Source: Chloroflexota bacterium (GTDB lineage Bacteria > Chloroflexota > Ktedonobacteria > Ktedonobacterales > Ktedonobacteraceae). Taken from it: a DNA stretch of 64,000 bases. The DNA is taken from assembly GCA_902810755.1 (NCBI GenBank), contig CADDYT010000010.1, forward strand, positions 1 to 64,000, written 5' to 3'. Made by a program: the position numbers and the translations under genes. Every line of letters begins with the position of its first letter. Positions within the stretch are counted from its first letter, which is position 1. Of this stretch, positions 37,346-47,414 are shown piece by piece. The notes beneath the pieces are model-generated. The model was not told the origin of the DNA. It made no database searches and was given only the letters and a program-made list of their open reading frames with translations.

Positions 37346-39076
37346 ATGAATGTGAATAATCAAGATGATGATCTCTATAATCAACCGACGGAGCCGAGGC
37401 GGAAACTGGATGTGACGGGGCGACCTGTTGGCGCGAGCGAAATGGGGAATAGCGGAGGCATGAGGGCAGCGTCTGTGGCTGCGAGGCCGGGGCCGACGCC
37501 ACTGGCGGCGCCGACGGGACCGGTGAGCGGACAGGTGATTCCGCCAACGCCCTATCCGCAGCAGGGCCGGAAACAGGCCGGGCGGCCAGTATCGCGGCGC
37601 AAGCTGCTGGGTGCGGCGTTGCTGGGAATGGCCGGACTGGGGGCCGTTGGTGTCGCGGGCGGAGTCGCGCTGAACCTGGCGGAGAACGGCGGAGTCGCGA
37701 GCCTGTTCCATACAGCGGCCAGCAACGCGCAGACGGGACACCTGCTGCGGCGAGCCGGGTTTGGCGCGAGTCCTGCCGAGATGCAGATGTATAAGAGTCT
37801 GGGTTTTGAGGGGGCCGTTGATCGCTTGCTCAATTACCAGCAGGTTTCGGATGATGCGCTGGAGAGTCGGCTGAAGGCGCTCAATCTGAATTTGAACAGA
37901 CCGACCGACCAGCAACGCTGGTGGCTGTTGCGTATGGCGTGGACGCAGCGCCCGCTGCTGGAGAAGATGACGCTGTTCTGGCATGGTGTACTGACGAGCA
38001 GTTTTCGCAAGGTGGGCGGCAAAAACTTTTTCATGCGCATGATTAATCAGAACCAGTTTCTGCGCGCGCACGCCTTTGATACCTTTGATAACATCCTGCT
38101 CGGCATTACCGCCGACCCCGCCATGCTCTTTTACCTTGACCTGACCAAAAGCCGGAAGAATCACCCGAATGAGAACTATGCGCGTGAGTTGATGGAATTG
38201 TTCACGCTCGGACTGGGACACTATACGCAGCAGGACGTGTCGGAAGGTGCGGCGGCCCTGACCGGCTGGCATGTCGATGGGCTGACTTCGCGCTATATCC
38301 CTGCCGACCATAATAATCTTGTCAAGCATTACCTGGGGCAGACAGGCAATTTCGATTATAGAGACGTGGTGCGCATTCTGACAAACCATCCGGCCACACC
38401 CTGGTTTCTCTCGCGTAAGCTGTTCACCTTCTTCGTCTATGAGAATCCGAGTACCGACGATTTGAAGCCGCTGGTGGATAGTTATGTGGAGAGCGGCCAC
38501 AATATGGGCGCGGTCATGCGCACGTTGCTGCTCTCGCCGCAGTTTTCGTCGCCGAAGGCGTACCGGGCGCGTATCAAATCGCCGACAGAGTTTGTGGTGG
38601 GGGCGTATCGCGCGCTGGAATTGCAGGGCAGCGGGCTGGCTTTGCCGACGATGACGACGCTGATGGGCCAGGCATTGTTTGACCCGCCCAACGTGGCCGG
38701 CTGGCCGGGCGATAAGGTGAGCGCGCTCTGGCTCAATAGCGGCACCTGGATGACGCGCCTGAACTATATCGATCTCCTGCTGGTGCGCAGTGGCGCTATC
38801 GGGAAAGAGCAGGCGCAGCCGCTCGACCTGCAATCGGTGGTGAACGCGAATCACATTGATTCGCCGGAGAAATTTGTAGATTATTACGCCTCGTTCCTGC
38901 TGGATGGCACGCTGGATAGCGACCGGCGCTCGCTGCTGGTGGACTACTTCAGCACACCGGATGTGAGCCGGGGCGGGGGGCAGGTCACGCTGACCAGCGG
39001 CAAGAGCTACCCGCTCAACCGCGTGCGTGGCACCCTGTACCTGATGATGGCCTCGCCGGAGTACCAGTTGAATTAG
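37346..39076 (+). CDS. DUF1800 family exported protein
   Basis: 576 residues from the ATG at 37346 with GGAGG upstream. A 75-residue Pro/Gly-rich tail precedes a twin-arginine-like signal (SRRKLLGAALLGMAGLGAVG). The DUF1800 domain starts at HLLRRAGFGASPAEM and includes KMTLFWHGVLTSSFRKV, HPNENYARELMELFTLGLGH and VAGWPG. The family is paired with DUF1501 across bacteria and neither has a proven function; a role in a periplasmic or surface complex is often suggested. It is 19 bases upstream of the DUF1501 gene. In the 400 bases before it I see no further gene. Confidence 0.9.
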   Translation: MNVNNQDDDLYNQPTEPRRKLDVTGRPVGASEMGNSGGMRAASVAARPGPTPLAAPTGPVSGQVIPPTPYPQQGRKQAGRPVSRRKLLGAALLGMAGLGAVGVAGGVALNLAENGGVASLFHTAASNAQTGHLLRRAGFGASPAEMQMYKSLGFEGAVDRLLNYQQVSDDALESRLKALNLNLNRPTDQQRWWLLRMAWTQRPLLEKMTLFWHGVLTSSFRKVGGKNFFMRMINQNQFLRAHAFDTFDNILLGITADPAMLFYLDLTKSRKNHPNENYARELMELFTLGLGHYTQQDVSEGAAALTGWHVDGLTSRYIPADHNNLVKHYLGQTGNFDYRDVVRILTNHPATPWFLSRKLFTFFVYENPSTDDLKPLVDSYVESGHNMGAVMRTLLLSPQFSSPKAYRARIKSPTEFVVGAYRALELQGSGLALPTMTTLMGQALFDPPNVAGWPGDKVSALWLNSGTWMTRLNYIDLLLVRSGAIGKEQAQPLDLQSVVNANHIDSPEKFVDYYASFLLDGTLDSDRRSLLVDYFSTPDVSRGGGQVTLTSGKSYPLNRVRGTLYLMMASPEYQLN

Positions 39077-39095
39077 TCCGAAAGGGAAAGAGAAG

Positions 39096-40358
39096 ATGAG
39101 ACTTTCACGCAGAGCGTTGATCAAAGATGGTTTGCTGGTGGTGTCGGCAGGCATGGTGATGCCGACCATTTTCAGTCGCGGGGTGGCTTCGGCGCGGGCC
39201 ATGTCGCAGGAAGGCTCGCGTTTCGCACAGGCGGCGAGCGAGCGCACGCTAATCGTTGTGCAGATGGCGGGCGGCAACGACGGCTTGAACACGGTCATTC
39301 CCTTTACCGACCCGCTCTACCACCAGATGCGTCCCACGCTGGCGATCCCCGACACGCAGGTGCTGATGCTGGATACGCGGCTGGGCCTGCACCCGAACCT
39401 GAAGGCGTTGCAGCCGCTATGGGAGCAGGGACACCTGGCGATTGTCGAGGGCGTGGGCTATCCCAACCAGAGCCTGTCGCACTTTCAGGCGATGGATATC
39501 TGGCAGACGCTTGATCTGAGCGGCAACGGCACTGAGGGCTGGCTGGGCAAGCTGGTCTCCGGCTGGGTGGATCAGGATGGTCACCCGTTCAAGGCGCTGG
39601 ACGTGGGCGTGCAGACCGCGCAGGCCCTGCAATCGATCAGCACGCCCGTGCCGACGGTTGCCAGCGTGAATTCATATCGCGTCTATCCCGATCCTACCGA
39701 CAGGGATGCGAGCAACGCGCGCATGCAGGCGCTGATGAAGCTCTATAGCTCATATCCGAAGACCTCACCCTATGCCGCGCTGCTGGACACGACGGCCCTC
39801 AACGCGCAGGATGGTTCGTCCCAGTTGTTGCAGGCAGACGCGACCTACAAGCCTGCCGTGACCTATCCAGCGGGAGCGTTTGCCGAGGGGCTGAAAATCC
39901 TGGCGGAGGCGATTGTGCAGGGGCTGGGCCTGCGCGTGGGCTACGTGACGCTCGGCGGCTTCGACACGCATGCCAACCAGCAGGCGACGCATGCCGCGCT
40001 GATGCAAACGCTGGCCGAGGGCCTCTCCGCCTTCTACACCGATCTGGACGCGCATGGCAAGGCCGATAACGTGGTGGTCATGACGTGGTCGGAGTTCGGA
40101 CGGCGCGTGGAAGAGAACGGCAGTCTGGGAACCGATCACGGGACAGCCGCGCCCATGTTCGTGCTGGGCAAGCCGATCAATAAAGGCATTTACGGCGAGC
40201 CGCCGAGCCTGAGCAATCTGGATAGCAATGGCAACCTGAAATACACCGTCGATTTCCGCTCGGTCTACGCCACCGTGCTGGATCGCTGGCTTGGCGCCTC
40301 CTCCAAAGACGTGCTGGGCGGCTCCTACGGCTCGCAGAACTTCTTGCCGCAGCCGTAA
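39096..40358 (+). CDS. DUF1501 family Tat-exported protein
   Basis: 420 residues with AAAGGGAAAGAGAAG before the ATG. The start (RLSRRALIKDGLLVVSAGMV) is a Tat-like signal. The body has LIVVQMAGGNDGLNTVIPF, DTRLGLHPNLKAL and YVTLGGFDTHANQQATHAAL, all DUF1501 signatures related to the alkaline-phosphatase/sulfatase superfamily fold, with Asp/His candidates for metal binding. Obligate neighbour of DUF1800; the two form one operon and very likely one export-linked function. Confidence 0.9.
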   Translation: MRLSRRALIKDGLLVVSAGMVMPTIFSRGVASARAMSQEGSRFAQAASERTLIVVQMAGGNDGLNTVIPFTDPLYHQMRPTLAIPDTQVLMLDTRLGLHPNLKALQPLWEQGHLAIVEGVGYPNQSLSHFQAMDIWQTLDLSGNGTEGWLGKLVSGWVDQDGHPFKALDVGVQTAQALQSISTPVPTVASVNSYRVYPDPTDRDASNARMQALMKLYSSYPKTSPYAALLDTTALNAQDGSSQLLQADATYKPAVTYPAGAFAEGLKILAEAIVQGLGLRVGYVTLGGFDTHANQQATHAALMQTLAEGLSAFYTDLDAHGKADNVVVMTWSEFGRRVEENGSLGTDHGTAAPMFVLGKPINKGIYGEPPSLSNLDSNGNLKYTVDFRSVYATVLDRWLGASSKDVLGGSYGSQNFLPQP

Positions 40359-40374
40359 CCAGAAAAGACTACCC

Positions 40375-40475
40375 GCCCCAGGCCACCCGCAAGGGATGGC
40401 CCTGCTATACTACGGTCATCGGTGAACGAAAGTGACGTGTATAGTGGGGTCGCCCTCTGCGGGTGGCCTGTGTGC
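40375..40475. repeat. palindromic repeat, family B variant
   Basis: CAGGCCACCCGCAAGGGATG and an inverted, diverged copy (CGCCCTCTGCGGGTGGCCTG) surround a centre with CTATACTACGG. It follows the DUF1501 gene by 16 bases. Confidence 0.7.
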
Positions 40476-40655
40476 TGTTTACAACCACTCCGTTCTTTTC
40501 TGCATCCTGAAAGCCTTTATAGCCGTGATAAATTCAGAGGGAAGGTACAGGTTTTCCCGGTGGTGGCAGGGATATTTTCCCGGTTGAAAAAGGCCGGGAA
40601 GGAGGGATTTCGAGAACATACTCGCAGGTATATGCTGAGGATATAGAAAGAGAAA

Positions 40656-41762
40656 ATGATTACGAGTGAACTAAAGATTCTTCTTATTGATAATAGCCCG
40701 GAAGATCGCGAGCTTTTGCGGCGCCAGCTCATGCAAGACTCTGAATACTCCTATCATTTTTTTGAGGAGGAGACAGGCAGACGAGGACTGGAGATGTGTG
40801 AAGTTATCCATCCCGATTGTATCTTGCTGGATTACGGGTTGCCGGATATCAATGGGCTGCAGTTTCTGGCCGAACTGCTAGATGGGGCGCACACGATGCC
40901 TTTTCCGGTCGTTATGCTGACCAGGGGAGATGAGGCTGTGGCGATGCAGGCTATGAAGAGGGGAGCGCAGGATTACCTGGTCAAAGGGAAAATGACGCCG
41001 GAAAGCCTGCACCGTGCGGTTCACAACGCCATCGAGCGGGTGGATATGTTGCGCACGATGGATGAGCAGCAGCGCGACCTGGAGAAAAAGAATCAGGAAT
41101 TGCAGGCGTTTGCCTACGCGCTGGCGCATGACCTGCGGGCGCCGTTGCGCGCCATCAGGGGGTTCGGTCAAATTCTTGCCGAGGGACAAATGGAGAGGCT
41201 GGATGAAGAAGGGCAACACTGTGTGCAGAACATCCTGAAGGCAAGTATACAGATGGATCACCTGATCGATGATCTACTCAGCTATACGAAGATTGAACAT
41301 CGGGCCGTGCGCCACGAGCAGATCGCGCTGGATGTGCTGGTGATGCAGATTGTCAGGAGTTTGCTGGCGCGGCTGAGTGATAGGGAGGTGGAGGTAACGG
41401 TGCCGGGGAACCTGCCGGTGATCAACGGCGATCCGACGCTTATCAGCCAGATTTTCATCAATTTGATTGATAACGCGCTGACGTATCGGCGTCCCGACGT
41501 GAAGCTGGAGGTGGCGATAAGCTGCGAGATTGAGCCAGGGGCGTATGTTATTCGCGTCAGGGATAATGGTATTGGTATCGCACCAAGACACTATGAGCAG
41601 ATTTTTAACATCTTTCAGCGCCTTCATGGGGAAGAAACGTATCCAGGTACAGGCATCGGGCTGGCGATTGTGAAGAAATCGGCGGAATTGATGGATGGGG
41701 AGGTCTGGGTGGAATCTGTGGAAGGTGAAGGCAGCACGTTTTGCGTGCGCATTCCACAGTGA
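40656..41762 (+). CDS. response regulator-histidine kinase fusion
   Basis: 368 residues. A receiver domain comes first (LKILLIDNSPEDRELLRR, phosphoacceptor Asp in ILLDYGLPDINGLQF, Lys in QDYLVKGKMT). A short coiled coil (MDEQQRDLEKKNQELQAF) leads into a HisKA domain with H-box AYALAHDLRAPLRAI. The ATPase domain shows FINLIDNALTYR (N box), RVRDNGIGIA (G1) and GTGIGLAIVKKSAE (G2). No membrane segment, so the signal arrives through the receiver. The architecture resembles phytochrome-partner and circadian-type kinases. It lies 82 bases upstream of another receiver-kinase gene. Confidence 0.92.
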   Translation: MITSELKILLIDNSPEDRELLRRQLMQDSEYSYHFFEEETGRRGLEMCEVIHPDCILLDYGLPDINGLQFLAELLDGAHTMPFPVVMLTRGDEAVAMQAMKRGAQDYLVKGKMTPESLHRAVHNAIERVDMLRTMDEQQRDLEKKNQELQAFAYALAHDLRAPLRAIRGFGQILAEGQMERLDEEGQHCVQNILKASIQMDHLIDDLLSYTKIEHRAVRHEQIALDVLVMQIVRSLLARLSDREVEVTVPGNLPVINGDPTLISQIFINLIDNALTYRRPDVKLEVAISCEIEPGAYVIRVRDNGIGIAPRHYEQIFNIFQRLHGEETYPGTGIGLAIVKKSAELMDGEVWVESVEGEGSTFCVRIPQ

Positions 41763-41844
41763 GCCGGGTGGCAAGCGATATTGGATGAGGGAGTGTGGGG
41801 ATGCCTCAGGTGTCTCTGCATAAGATGAAATCTGGAGCAAGACA

Positions 41845-43803
41845 GTGAAATTTCTGATTATTGATGATAATGCTGCTGATAGAGAATTGATGGTCCGGCG
41901 GCTGCACAGGGAGTTTCCTGACTCTCAATTTGTGACGGTTGGCCACCAGCAGGCCCTGGACGATGCTATCGCGCAGGGAGATTTTCAGATTGTCCTGACC
42001 GACTATCAATTGCACTGGTCAGATGGTCTGACTATTCTCGCGCTCATCAAAGAGAAGTTTCCTGATGTACCCGTACTTATGGTTACGGGTACGGGTAGCG
42101 AAGAGGTGGCTGTAGAGGGTCTGCGCTCCGGTCTGAGCAATTATATTCTCAAGAAGCACATGGATCAGTTGCCTTTCGCCGTGCGGGAAAGCCTGGAGAA
42201 TGCGCGCCTGCGCAGGCAATATGACACGGCTATCGAGCAATTGCGGGCTTCCGAGGAACGCTACCGCGAGCTGTTCGAGCAGGGCCTGACCGCCGTCTTC
42301 GTGCTGTCGCCGGGTGGGCATCTGCTGACCTGCAATCCTGCCTTCGCCCGTATTTTCGGCTTCGAGAATGTGCAAGAGGCGCTACAGGCGGATATACGCT
42401 CGCTGTATCCCGATGAGCGGGTTTACGCGGCCTTTCTTGCTCGCTTGCAGCAGCAGCGACGGCTGGAAAATGATGAGATGAAGATGTGTCGCCGCAGCGG
42501 AGAGCCGGTGTATGTCATCGCCAACGCCGTCGGGAGCTTTGACGAGGATGGCCGCTTGCTGGAGGTAAAGGGCTATCTTTTCGACAACACGGAGCGCAAA
42601 CGGCTGGAGGAGCAGATAGTGCAGGCACAGAAGATGGAGAGCGTGGGCCAGTTGGTCAGCGGCATCGCCCATGATTTCAATAATATGCTGGGCGGTATCC
42701 TGGGTCACAGCGAACGCTGCCTCGCCAGAGTGACGGAGACGCACCCGCTTTACGAGGGGCTGTACCATATCCGCGAAATCGCCCAGCGAGCGGCGCGGGT
42801 GACGCGACAACTGCTGGCATTCTCGCGCCGCCAGGTGCTTGAGCAGCGTGATCTGGATGTCAACGTGGTTATCGCCGATATGCTGAACTTCATCGATAAG
42901 ATATTGAAGGATCAGATTGAGATTCTCTTTATTCCCGGACCGGGATTGCATGCGGTGCGCGCGGATGCCACGCAGATCGAGCAGGCATTGCTCAACCTCT
43001 GTATCAATGCTCGTGATGCTATGCCAGAAGGGGGCAAACTGACCATTCGGACGTGCAATGTCCGCGTCGATGAGATGTTTTGTCGCAAACACCGGCAGGC
43101 GCAGCCGGGAGAGTATGTTTTGCTCTCGGTGGAGGATACCGGTCTGGGCATGGATGACGATGTTCTCCTGCACATCTTCGAGCCGTTCTTCACGACGAAG
43201 GAGTTTGGCAAGGGAACCGGTCTGGGGCTGGCGATGGTGCATGGCATTGTCGGGCAGCATAACGGCTTCATCGATGTGAGAAGCAAGATGGGTGAAGGTA
43301 CGACCTTCGATATCTACCTGCCCTCACAGGGCTATGCAATCGCGAAGCAGGATGGTTATGGCACGAGCTTGAATACAGAACGTGCTATGCAGGCGGTATT
43401 GCCCGTATCCGCGCCCGCGAAGCAACAAAATGGACATCGCCCTGTAACCATTCTGGTGGTGGAAGATGATCCCGACCTGCGCTATCTCATGGAAGAGGTG
43501 CTGAGGGACGATGGCTATAGCGTTGTGAGCGCGGGTGATGGCGAGGAGGGTTTACTGTTGTTCCAGCAAAACGCCTCTTTCATTGCTCTGGTGGTGGCCG
43601 ATGTGGTGACGCCAAAGATGAAGGGGAAGGAATTGCACGAACACGTCAGGAAAATCAGCCCGCTCACCCGCTTCCTCTTTGTCAGCGGCTATGAGGCGAG
43701 CCAGTTGAGCCGCAACTTTGTGCTGGAAAGCGGCATCAACTTTCTCCAGAAGCCTTTTGATCTCGACGAACTGGTGGCAAAAGTTCGCGAAGTGCTGGGG
43801 TGA
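41845..43803 (+). CDS. hybrid sensor kinase: receiver-PAS-HisKA-ATPase-receiver
   Basis: 652 residues with a GTG start, chosen because GGAG lies nine bases upstream and the domain begins at once ([18 protein letters not shown]). Receiver 1 has its Asp in [17 protein letters not shown] domain follows (about 130-250, [20 protein letters not shown]). The HisKA box is [20 protein letters not shown], the ATPase boxes are [24 protein letters not shown] and [15 protein letters not shown] second receiver ends the protein ([16 protein letters not shown], Asp in [14 protein letters not shown]). Cytoplasmic. Likely a phosphorelay with the kinase just upstream; no output gene is adjacent. Confidence 0.92.
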   Translation: MKFLIIDDNAADRELMVRRLHREFPDSQFVTVGHQQALDDAIAQGDFQIVLTDYQLHWSDGLTILALIKEKFPDVPVLMVTGTGSEEVAVEGLRSGLSNYILKKHMDQLPFAVRESLENARLRRQYDTAIEQLRASEERYRELFEQGLTAVFVLSPGGHLLTCNPAFARIFGFENVQEALQADIRSLYPDERVYAAFLARLQQQRRLENDEMKMCRRSGEPVYVIANAVGSFDEDGRLLEVKGYLFDNTERKRLEEQIVQAQKMESVGQLVSGIAHDFNNMLGGILGHSERCLARVTETHPLYEGLYHIREIAQRAARVTRQLLAFSRRQVLEQRDLDVNVVIADMLNFIDKILKDQIEILFIPGPGLHAVRADATQIEQALLNLCINARDAMPEGGKLTIRTCNVRVDEMFCRKHRQAQPGEYVLLSVEDTGLGMDDDVLLHIFEPFFTTKEFGKGTGLGLAMVHGIVGQHNGFIDVRSKMGEGTTFDIYLPSQGYAIAKQDGYGTSLNTERAMQAVLPVSAPAKQQNGHRPVTILVVEDDPDLRYLMEEVLRDDGYSVVSAGDGEEGLLLFQQNASFIALVVADVVTPKMKGKELHEHVRKISPLTRFLFVSGYEASQLSRNFVLESGINFLQKPFDLDELVAKVREVLG

Positions 43804-43957
43804 ACAAACCCCGATCTTTTGCTATAATACTCCTGAGCAACTACAGCGCGGTTCATCATAGAGCGAGCTGGCGAGGGCCGGGGCGAGCCTGGTGGTCGCC
43901 TTGCAGCTCAATCCTTACCAACATCGCTTTAGAAAGTTCAGGATAGGTTATCGTGGG

Positions 43958-44046
43958 CATGTCATTCTGAGCGGAGCGAAGAATCTCAGGTGGGCCAGGA
44001 CGACCGGTGGGTGGCGAGAGATTCTGAGCGGAGCAAAGAATGACAT
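43958..44046. repeat. palindromic repeat, family A (ATTCTGAGCGGAGC variant)
   Basis: The ends CATGTCATTCT and AGAATGACATG are inverted copies; two GATTCTGAGCGGAGC-type cores face each other within. An extended -10 like element (TGCTATAAT) lies upstream at 43820-43828. Confidence 0.7.
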
Positions 44047-44068
44047 GTGAGGGGACGTTTTCAATATC

Positions 44069-44599
44069 ATGCAAATAGAGATCAGAAAGTGGTTGAAATC
44101 GCCGCGCGTGCGCACGGGTCTGGGCGTTGCCATCATCGCTGTGCTGGTGGTGTGTACCTTCCTCTTCGCGCCGAAGGAGGAGGACCCCAACGTCGGGCTG
44201 GTTAATGACCCGACTACGCCAACTGTTGGCATTACCAATCTGCTGGCAACGCTGACGGTCAATCGTGGCGTGCAGGTGCAGGGAGTGAAGATGACGGTGA
44301 CGCGGGTGCAGGAGGCGACAGCATTTTCCGATGACCGCAAGCGCGGCGGCAGCTATATCGTGCGCGTCTCCATGCAGACGGTCAATACCGGGCAGAATAC
44401 CGTCGGAATTCGTTATGATAGCATCGCTCGCCTGCTGTTGCCGGATGGCGAGGTGGTTGTGCCGAAGCTGGTGAACCTTTCGCCCGCCGCGCTGCCGCAG
44501 GTGCAGCAGGATGGTTATATCGATTTTGCCCTGTCGAATCAGGTTGATCTTTCATCGCTTCGCCTGCGCCTGGGCAACGAGACGATTGCCTTTGGCTGA
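44069..44599 (+). CDS. membrane-anchored DUF4352-like protein
   Basis: 176 residues. A basic N-terminus and one membrane helix (VRTGLGVAIIAVLVVCTFLF) precede an extracytoplasmic immunoglobulin-like domain (VKMTVTRVQEATAFSDDRKR, SYIVRVSMQTVNTGQNTVGI, YDSIARLLLPDGEVVVPKLV), resembling DUF4352/telomeric-repeat-type domains. No ribosome site stands out. Function unknown. It converges on the next gene with five bases between stops. Confidence 0.65.
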   Translation: MQIEIRKWLKSPRVRTGLGVAIIAVLVVCTFLFAPKEEDPNVGLVNDPTTPTVGITNLLATLTVNRGVQVQGVKMTVTRVQEATAFSDDRKRGGSYIVRVSMQTVNTGQNTVGIRYDSIARLLLPDGEVVVPKLVNLSPAALPQVQQDGYIDFALSNQVDLSSLRLRLGNETIAFG

Positions 44600-44604
44600 T
44601 GCGC

Positions 44605-45162
44605 TCAATCCTCTTCGCGTTCCGGCACGCCGACCTGTTCGATGCGGTGCTGCACATCGGCCATTGCCTGCCGCCAGGGTGTACTGGCGGGCTGCTCTGC
44701 CGCTTGCTGCGCCTGCACCAGGTCTTCAAGCGCGAGGTAATATTCGACCAGCACGCGCTCGCCGCTGGTGTGCGTCACGCATTCTTCCAGCAGGGTTTGA
44801 GCCTCTTCGTAGGCACTGCGTCTCTGCTGCGCGGTTAGCATGGCCTGCCGGGCGCGTTGCAGTTGCTCTTCCTGTTCCTTCTCTCTACGCCTGCGCGATA
44901 TGAACCGCTGTCCATGCGATTCGTTGAGGGCAGGCGCGGCGAGAGTCTCTTGCAGAGCCAGCGCGGCCTCACCTTCTTCAATAATCGTCTCCTGGCGGCG
45001 GCGTTCGAGCCATGCGCGCACGGCATGCAGTCTGACAAGGATGCTCGCGCTTTCCGGCAGGCGCAGTTGCTCGTCCGCCAGCAGTTCATCGCTACCCGCT
45101 TGCTCAACTTCCCCCGCTTCCCACTCGTTTTTCTCTGTGTTAAACCATTCGTCGTTCTGCAT
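44605..45162 (-). CDS. hypothetical charged coiled-coil protein
   Basis: 185 residues, soluble, very rich in Glu, Gln and Arg. The middle (ISRRRREKEQEEQLQRARQA) is a predicted coiled coil, and the C-terminal third (SGERVLVEYYLALEDLVQAQ) is helical. No recognisable domain. It lies alone, bordered by a hairpin upstream. Confidence 0.6.
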   Translation of the reverse strand: MQNDEWFNTEKNEWEAGEVEQAGSDELLADEQLRLPESASILVRLHAVRAWLERRRQETIIEEGEAALALQETLAAPALNESHGQRFISRRRREKEQEEQLQRARQAMLTAQQRRSAYEEAQTLLEECVTHTSGERVLVEYYLALEDLVQAQQAAEQPASTPWRQAMADVQHRIEQVGVPEREED

Positions 45163-45187
45163 AAGATTGTGTATCCTTCAGACAAAG

Positions 45188-45225
45188 CAATAGAGGCGGC
45201 GCGAATGCTCGCGCCACCTCTATTG
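45188..45225. terminator. hairpin terminator after the symporter gene
   Basis: CAATAGAGGCGGCGCG (45188-45203) and CGCGCCACCTCTATTG (45210-45225) form a 16-bp stem with one mismatch. It lies 40 bases past the symporter stop on the minus strand. Confidence 0.65.
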
Positions 45226-45265
45226 TATCATGCCCTGTCCGTAGTGAACGGACGCGGAACGGAGA

Positions 45266-46852
45266 TTAGCCCAGGGCTTCTTTCAGGCTCTCTTCCGGCA
45301 GGGTCGGAGCCTCTTCTACGTCGTAATCTTCCGTTCTGGTCTTATCCTGGCCGCTGCGCAGGCCGATGGCGTTGAAGATGGGCGTCAGGATGATCGCCAG
45401 GATGAGGTTCAGAATGATCATCGAGAAGGCGATGTACATGCCGGGGAAGCTGAAGCCGCCGATGGAGATGACATAGACCGATTTCAGCCCGGCCAGGTAG
45501 AAGAAGATGGTACCGAGTACCTCGGAGACCGCCCAGCCGATGAGCAAGGCCCAGCGGTTGAACCAGTTGGTGTACAGGCCCAGGAAGACCGCCGGCAGGG
45601 TCTGGAGAATCCAGATGCCGCCGAGCAACTGGAAGTTAATCACCTGCGCCGTTGGAATGTAGACGATGAAGAGGACGGCGCCAAACTTCAGGACGAGCGA
45701 GGCCCACTTGGCAACCTCAGACTCCGCCCGATCTGAAGCGTTGGGGCTGATGTACTCTTTGAAGATGTTGCGTGTGAACAGGTTCGCGGCGGCAATCGAC
45801 ATCACGGAGGCGGGAACCAGCGCGCCAATCGAGATGGCGGCGAAGGCGAAGCCCGCGAACCAGGCCGGGAACTGCTGGAGGATGAGCGCAGGGACGGCTC
45901 CGTTGGCGCCGAAGGCGGCCAGCGGCTTCACTTTCGCGGCAATAGCCATGTAGCCGGTCAGAGCCAGCAGAGCGAGCATGAGTGAATAGATAGGCAGCAG
46001 CGCGGTGTTGCGCTTGACCACGTTCTTGCTATTGCTGCTCAGCACGCTGGTCAGCGAGTGCGGATAGAGGAACAGCGCGAGCGCAGAGCCGAGGGCCAGC
46101 GTGACATACGGCCAGACCTGTTTGGAGGTCAGGAATTCGGTGAATGTGGGTGTGCTGAGCTGCTTGGCGTGAGCGGCAGCAAAAATCGGCCCAAAACCGC
46201 CCAGATTGGATGGTATGACGACGAGGATAACGATCAGCGTGATGAAGATCATGATGTCCTTCACCATCGCGATCATGGCGGGGGCGCGCAGGCCGCTGGT
46301 GTAGGTGTAGGCCGCCAGGATCAGGAAGGCGATCAGCAGCGGCAGGTCGAGCTTGAAGCCGCCGAGTGACAATGAGAGCGGAATGCCCAGCGCGGCCAGC
46401 GAGACCTGAATACCGAACATTTGCAAGGCGATATAGGGCAGCGTGGCGGCGATGCCGGTGACGGCCATTGCCAGGGCCAGCGTCTTGCTGCCGAAGCGGT
46501 CCTTCACGAAGTCGGAAGCGGTCACGTAGCCGTTGCGCTTACAGACGGACCAGAAGCGGGGCATGAGGACGTAGATGATGGGATAGACCAGGATAGTGTA
46601 GGGGACCGCGAACCAGCCGTTGAGAACGCCCAGCCCGAACATGGCGGCGGGAACGGCAATAAAGGTGTATGCGGTATACAGGTCACCGCCGAGCAGGAAC
46701 CAGGTGACGAGCGTGCCGAAACGCCGCCCGGCCAGACCCCATTCGCTGATGAGGGCGAGATTACCGCGCCGCCAGCGCGCCGCGACAAAGCCCAGCACTG
46801 TGACGAGCAGGAAGAAAATGATGAAGACGGTAAATGCGACGCCATTAAACAT
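45266..46852 (-). CDS. sodium:solute symporter, monocarboxylate/MctP-like
   Basis: 528 residues with about 13 membrane helices. EWGLAGRRFGTLVTWFLLGG is the sodium-solute symporter start signature, with NGYVTASDFVKDRFGSK as the conserved loop. The pairing with a small DUF3311 protein is typical of MctP-like monocarboxylate (lactate, pyruvate, acetate) uptake systems; the exact substrate is inference. CGAGGGAGAAG precedes the ATG. The charged C-terminal tail (EDYDVEEAPTLPEESLKEAL) is cytoplasmic. Confidence 0.88.
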   Translation of the reverse strand: MFNGVAFTVFIIFFLLVTVLGFVAARWRRGNLALISEWGLAGRRFGTLVTWFLLGGDLYTAYTFIAVPAAMFGLGVLNGWFAVPYTILVYPIIYVLMPRFWSVCKRNGYVTASDFVKDRFGSKTLALAMAVTGIAATLPYIALQMFGIQVSLAALGIPLSLSLGGFKLDLPLLIAFLILAAYTYTSGLRAPAMIAMVKDIMIFITLIVILVVIPSNLGGFGPIFAAAHAKQLSTPTFTEFLTSKQVWPYVTLALGSALALFLYPHSLTSVLSSNSKNVVKRNTALLPIYSLMLALLALTGYMAIAAKVKPLAAFGANGAVPALILQQFPAWFAGFAFAAISIGALVPASVMSIAAANLFTRNIFKEYISPNASDRAESEVAKWASLVLKFGAVLFIVYIPTAQVINFQLLGGIWILQTLPAVFLGLYTNWFNRWALLIGWAVSEVLGTIFFYLAGLKSVYVISIGGFSFPGMYIAFSMIILNLILAIILTPIFNAIGLRSGQDKTRTEDYDVEEAPTLPEESLKEALG

Positions 46853-46949
46853 GAATTCTTCTCCCTCGTAACATCAACTGAAGAGACCGACATGCATCAT
46901 GCATGCCATACAACAGAATGGACCGTTGCATGTCCTGACCGGTTTCAGA

Positions 46950-47150
46950 CTAAGCTCCCAGGAAATAGATCGTAGCCGTCAGAATGGCGGTGAGGATAAT
47001 CCAGAGCAGCGAATACCAGTACAGGAAGGGTATGCCGATGAATGTCGGATCGGCATGGTTGTAGAACGGTGTGTACAACATGGCGATAAAGGGAATGATG
47101 AGAAGGATGAGAAGCCACCGTCGACCGCTTCTCCGGGGTTGGGATGCCAT
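46950..47150 (-). CDS. DUF3311 small membrane protein
   Basis: 66 residues from the ATG at 47150, which is nine bases from AAAGGAG; an ATG two codons earlier is too close. It has two membrane helices (WLLILLIIPFIAMLYTPFYN and FLYWYSLLWIILTAILTATI), as in DUF3311. This family is the standard small partner of sodium-solute symporters, encoded just upstream as here (97 bases). It is likely to stabilise or modulate the transporter. Confidence 0.85.
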   Translation of the reverse strand: MASQPRRSGRRWLLILLIIPFIAMLYTPFYNHADPTFIGIPFLYWYSLLWIILTAILTATIYFLGA

Positions 47151-47414
47151 AGACATTACTCCTTTCGCCTGTCCCCTGCCTGTGGGAACAGTTGCTATGA
47201 AATGATGACAGGCACGAAAAGAACTGTGACTGGCTGCCGCTTATACTGTACGCTATCTTCAACCATGATGTCAATGCTTGAGACAGGAGCTTTTTGCAGG
47301 ATAAACGGCCTATTCTCATACTACCAGCAAGGTGTAAACATCCTGTAAACGAACGTGTGAGATTTGTAAACGAAAGCATAAACATTTTCTCCTTTCCATA
47401 AACATGATCGCGTA

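Noticed and set aside
37232..39298. 688-codon minus-strand open frame
   Set aside because: Antisense to DUF1800/DUF1501, whose family signatures are clear on the plus strand.
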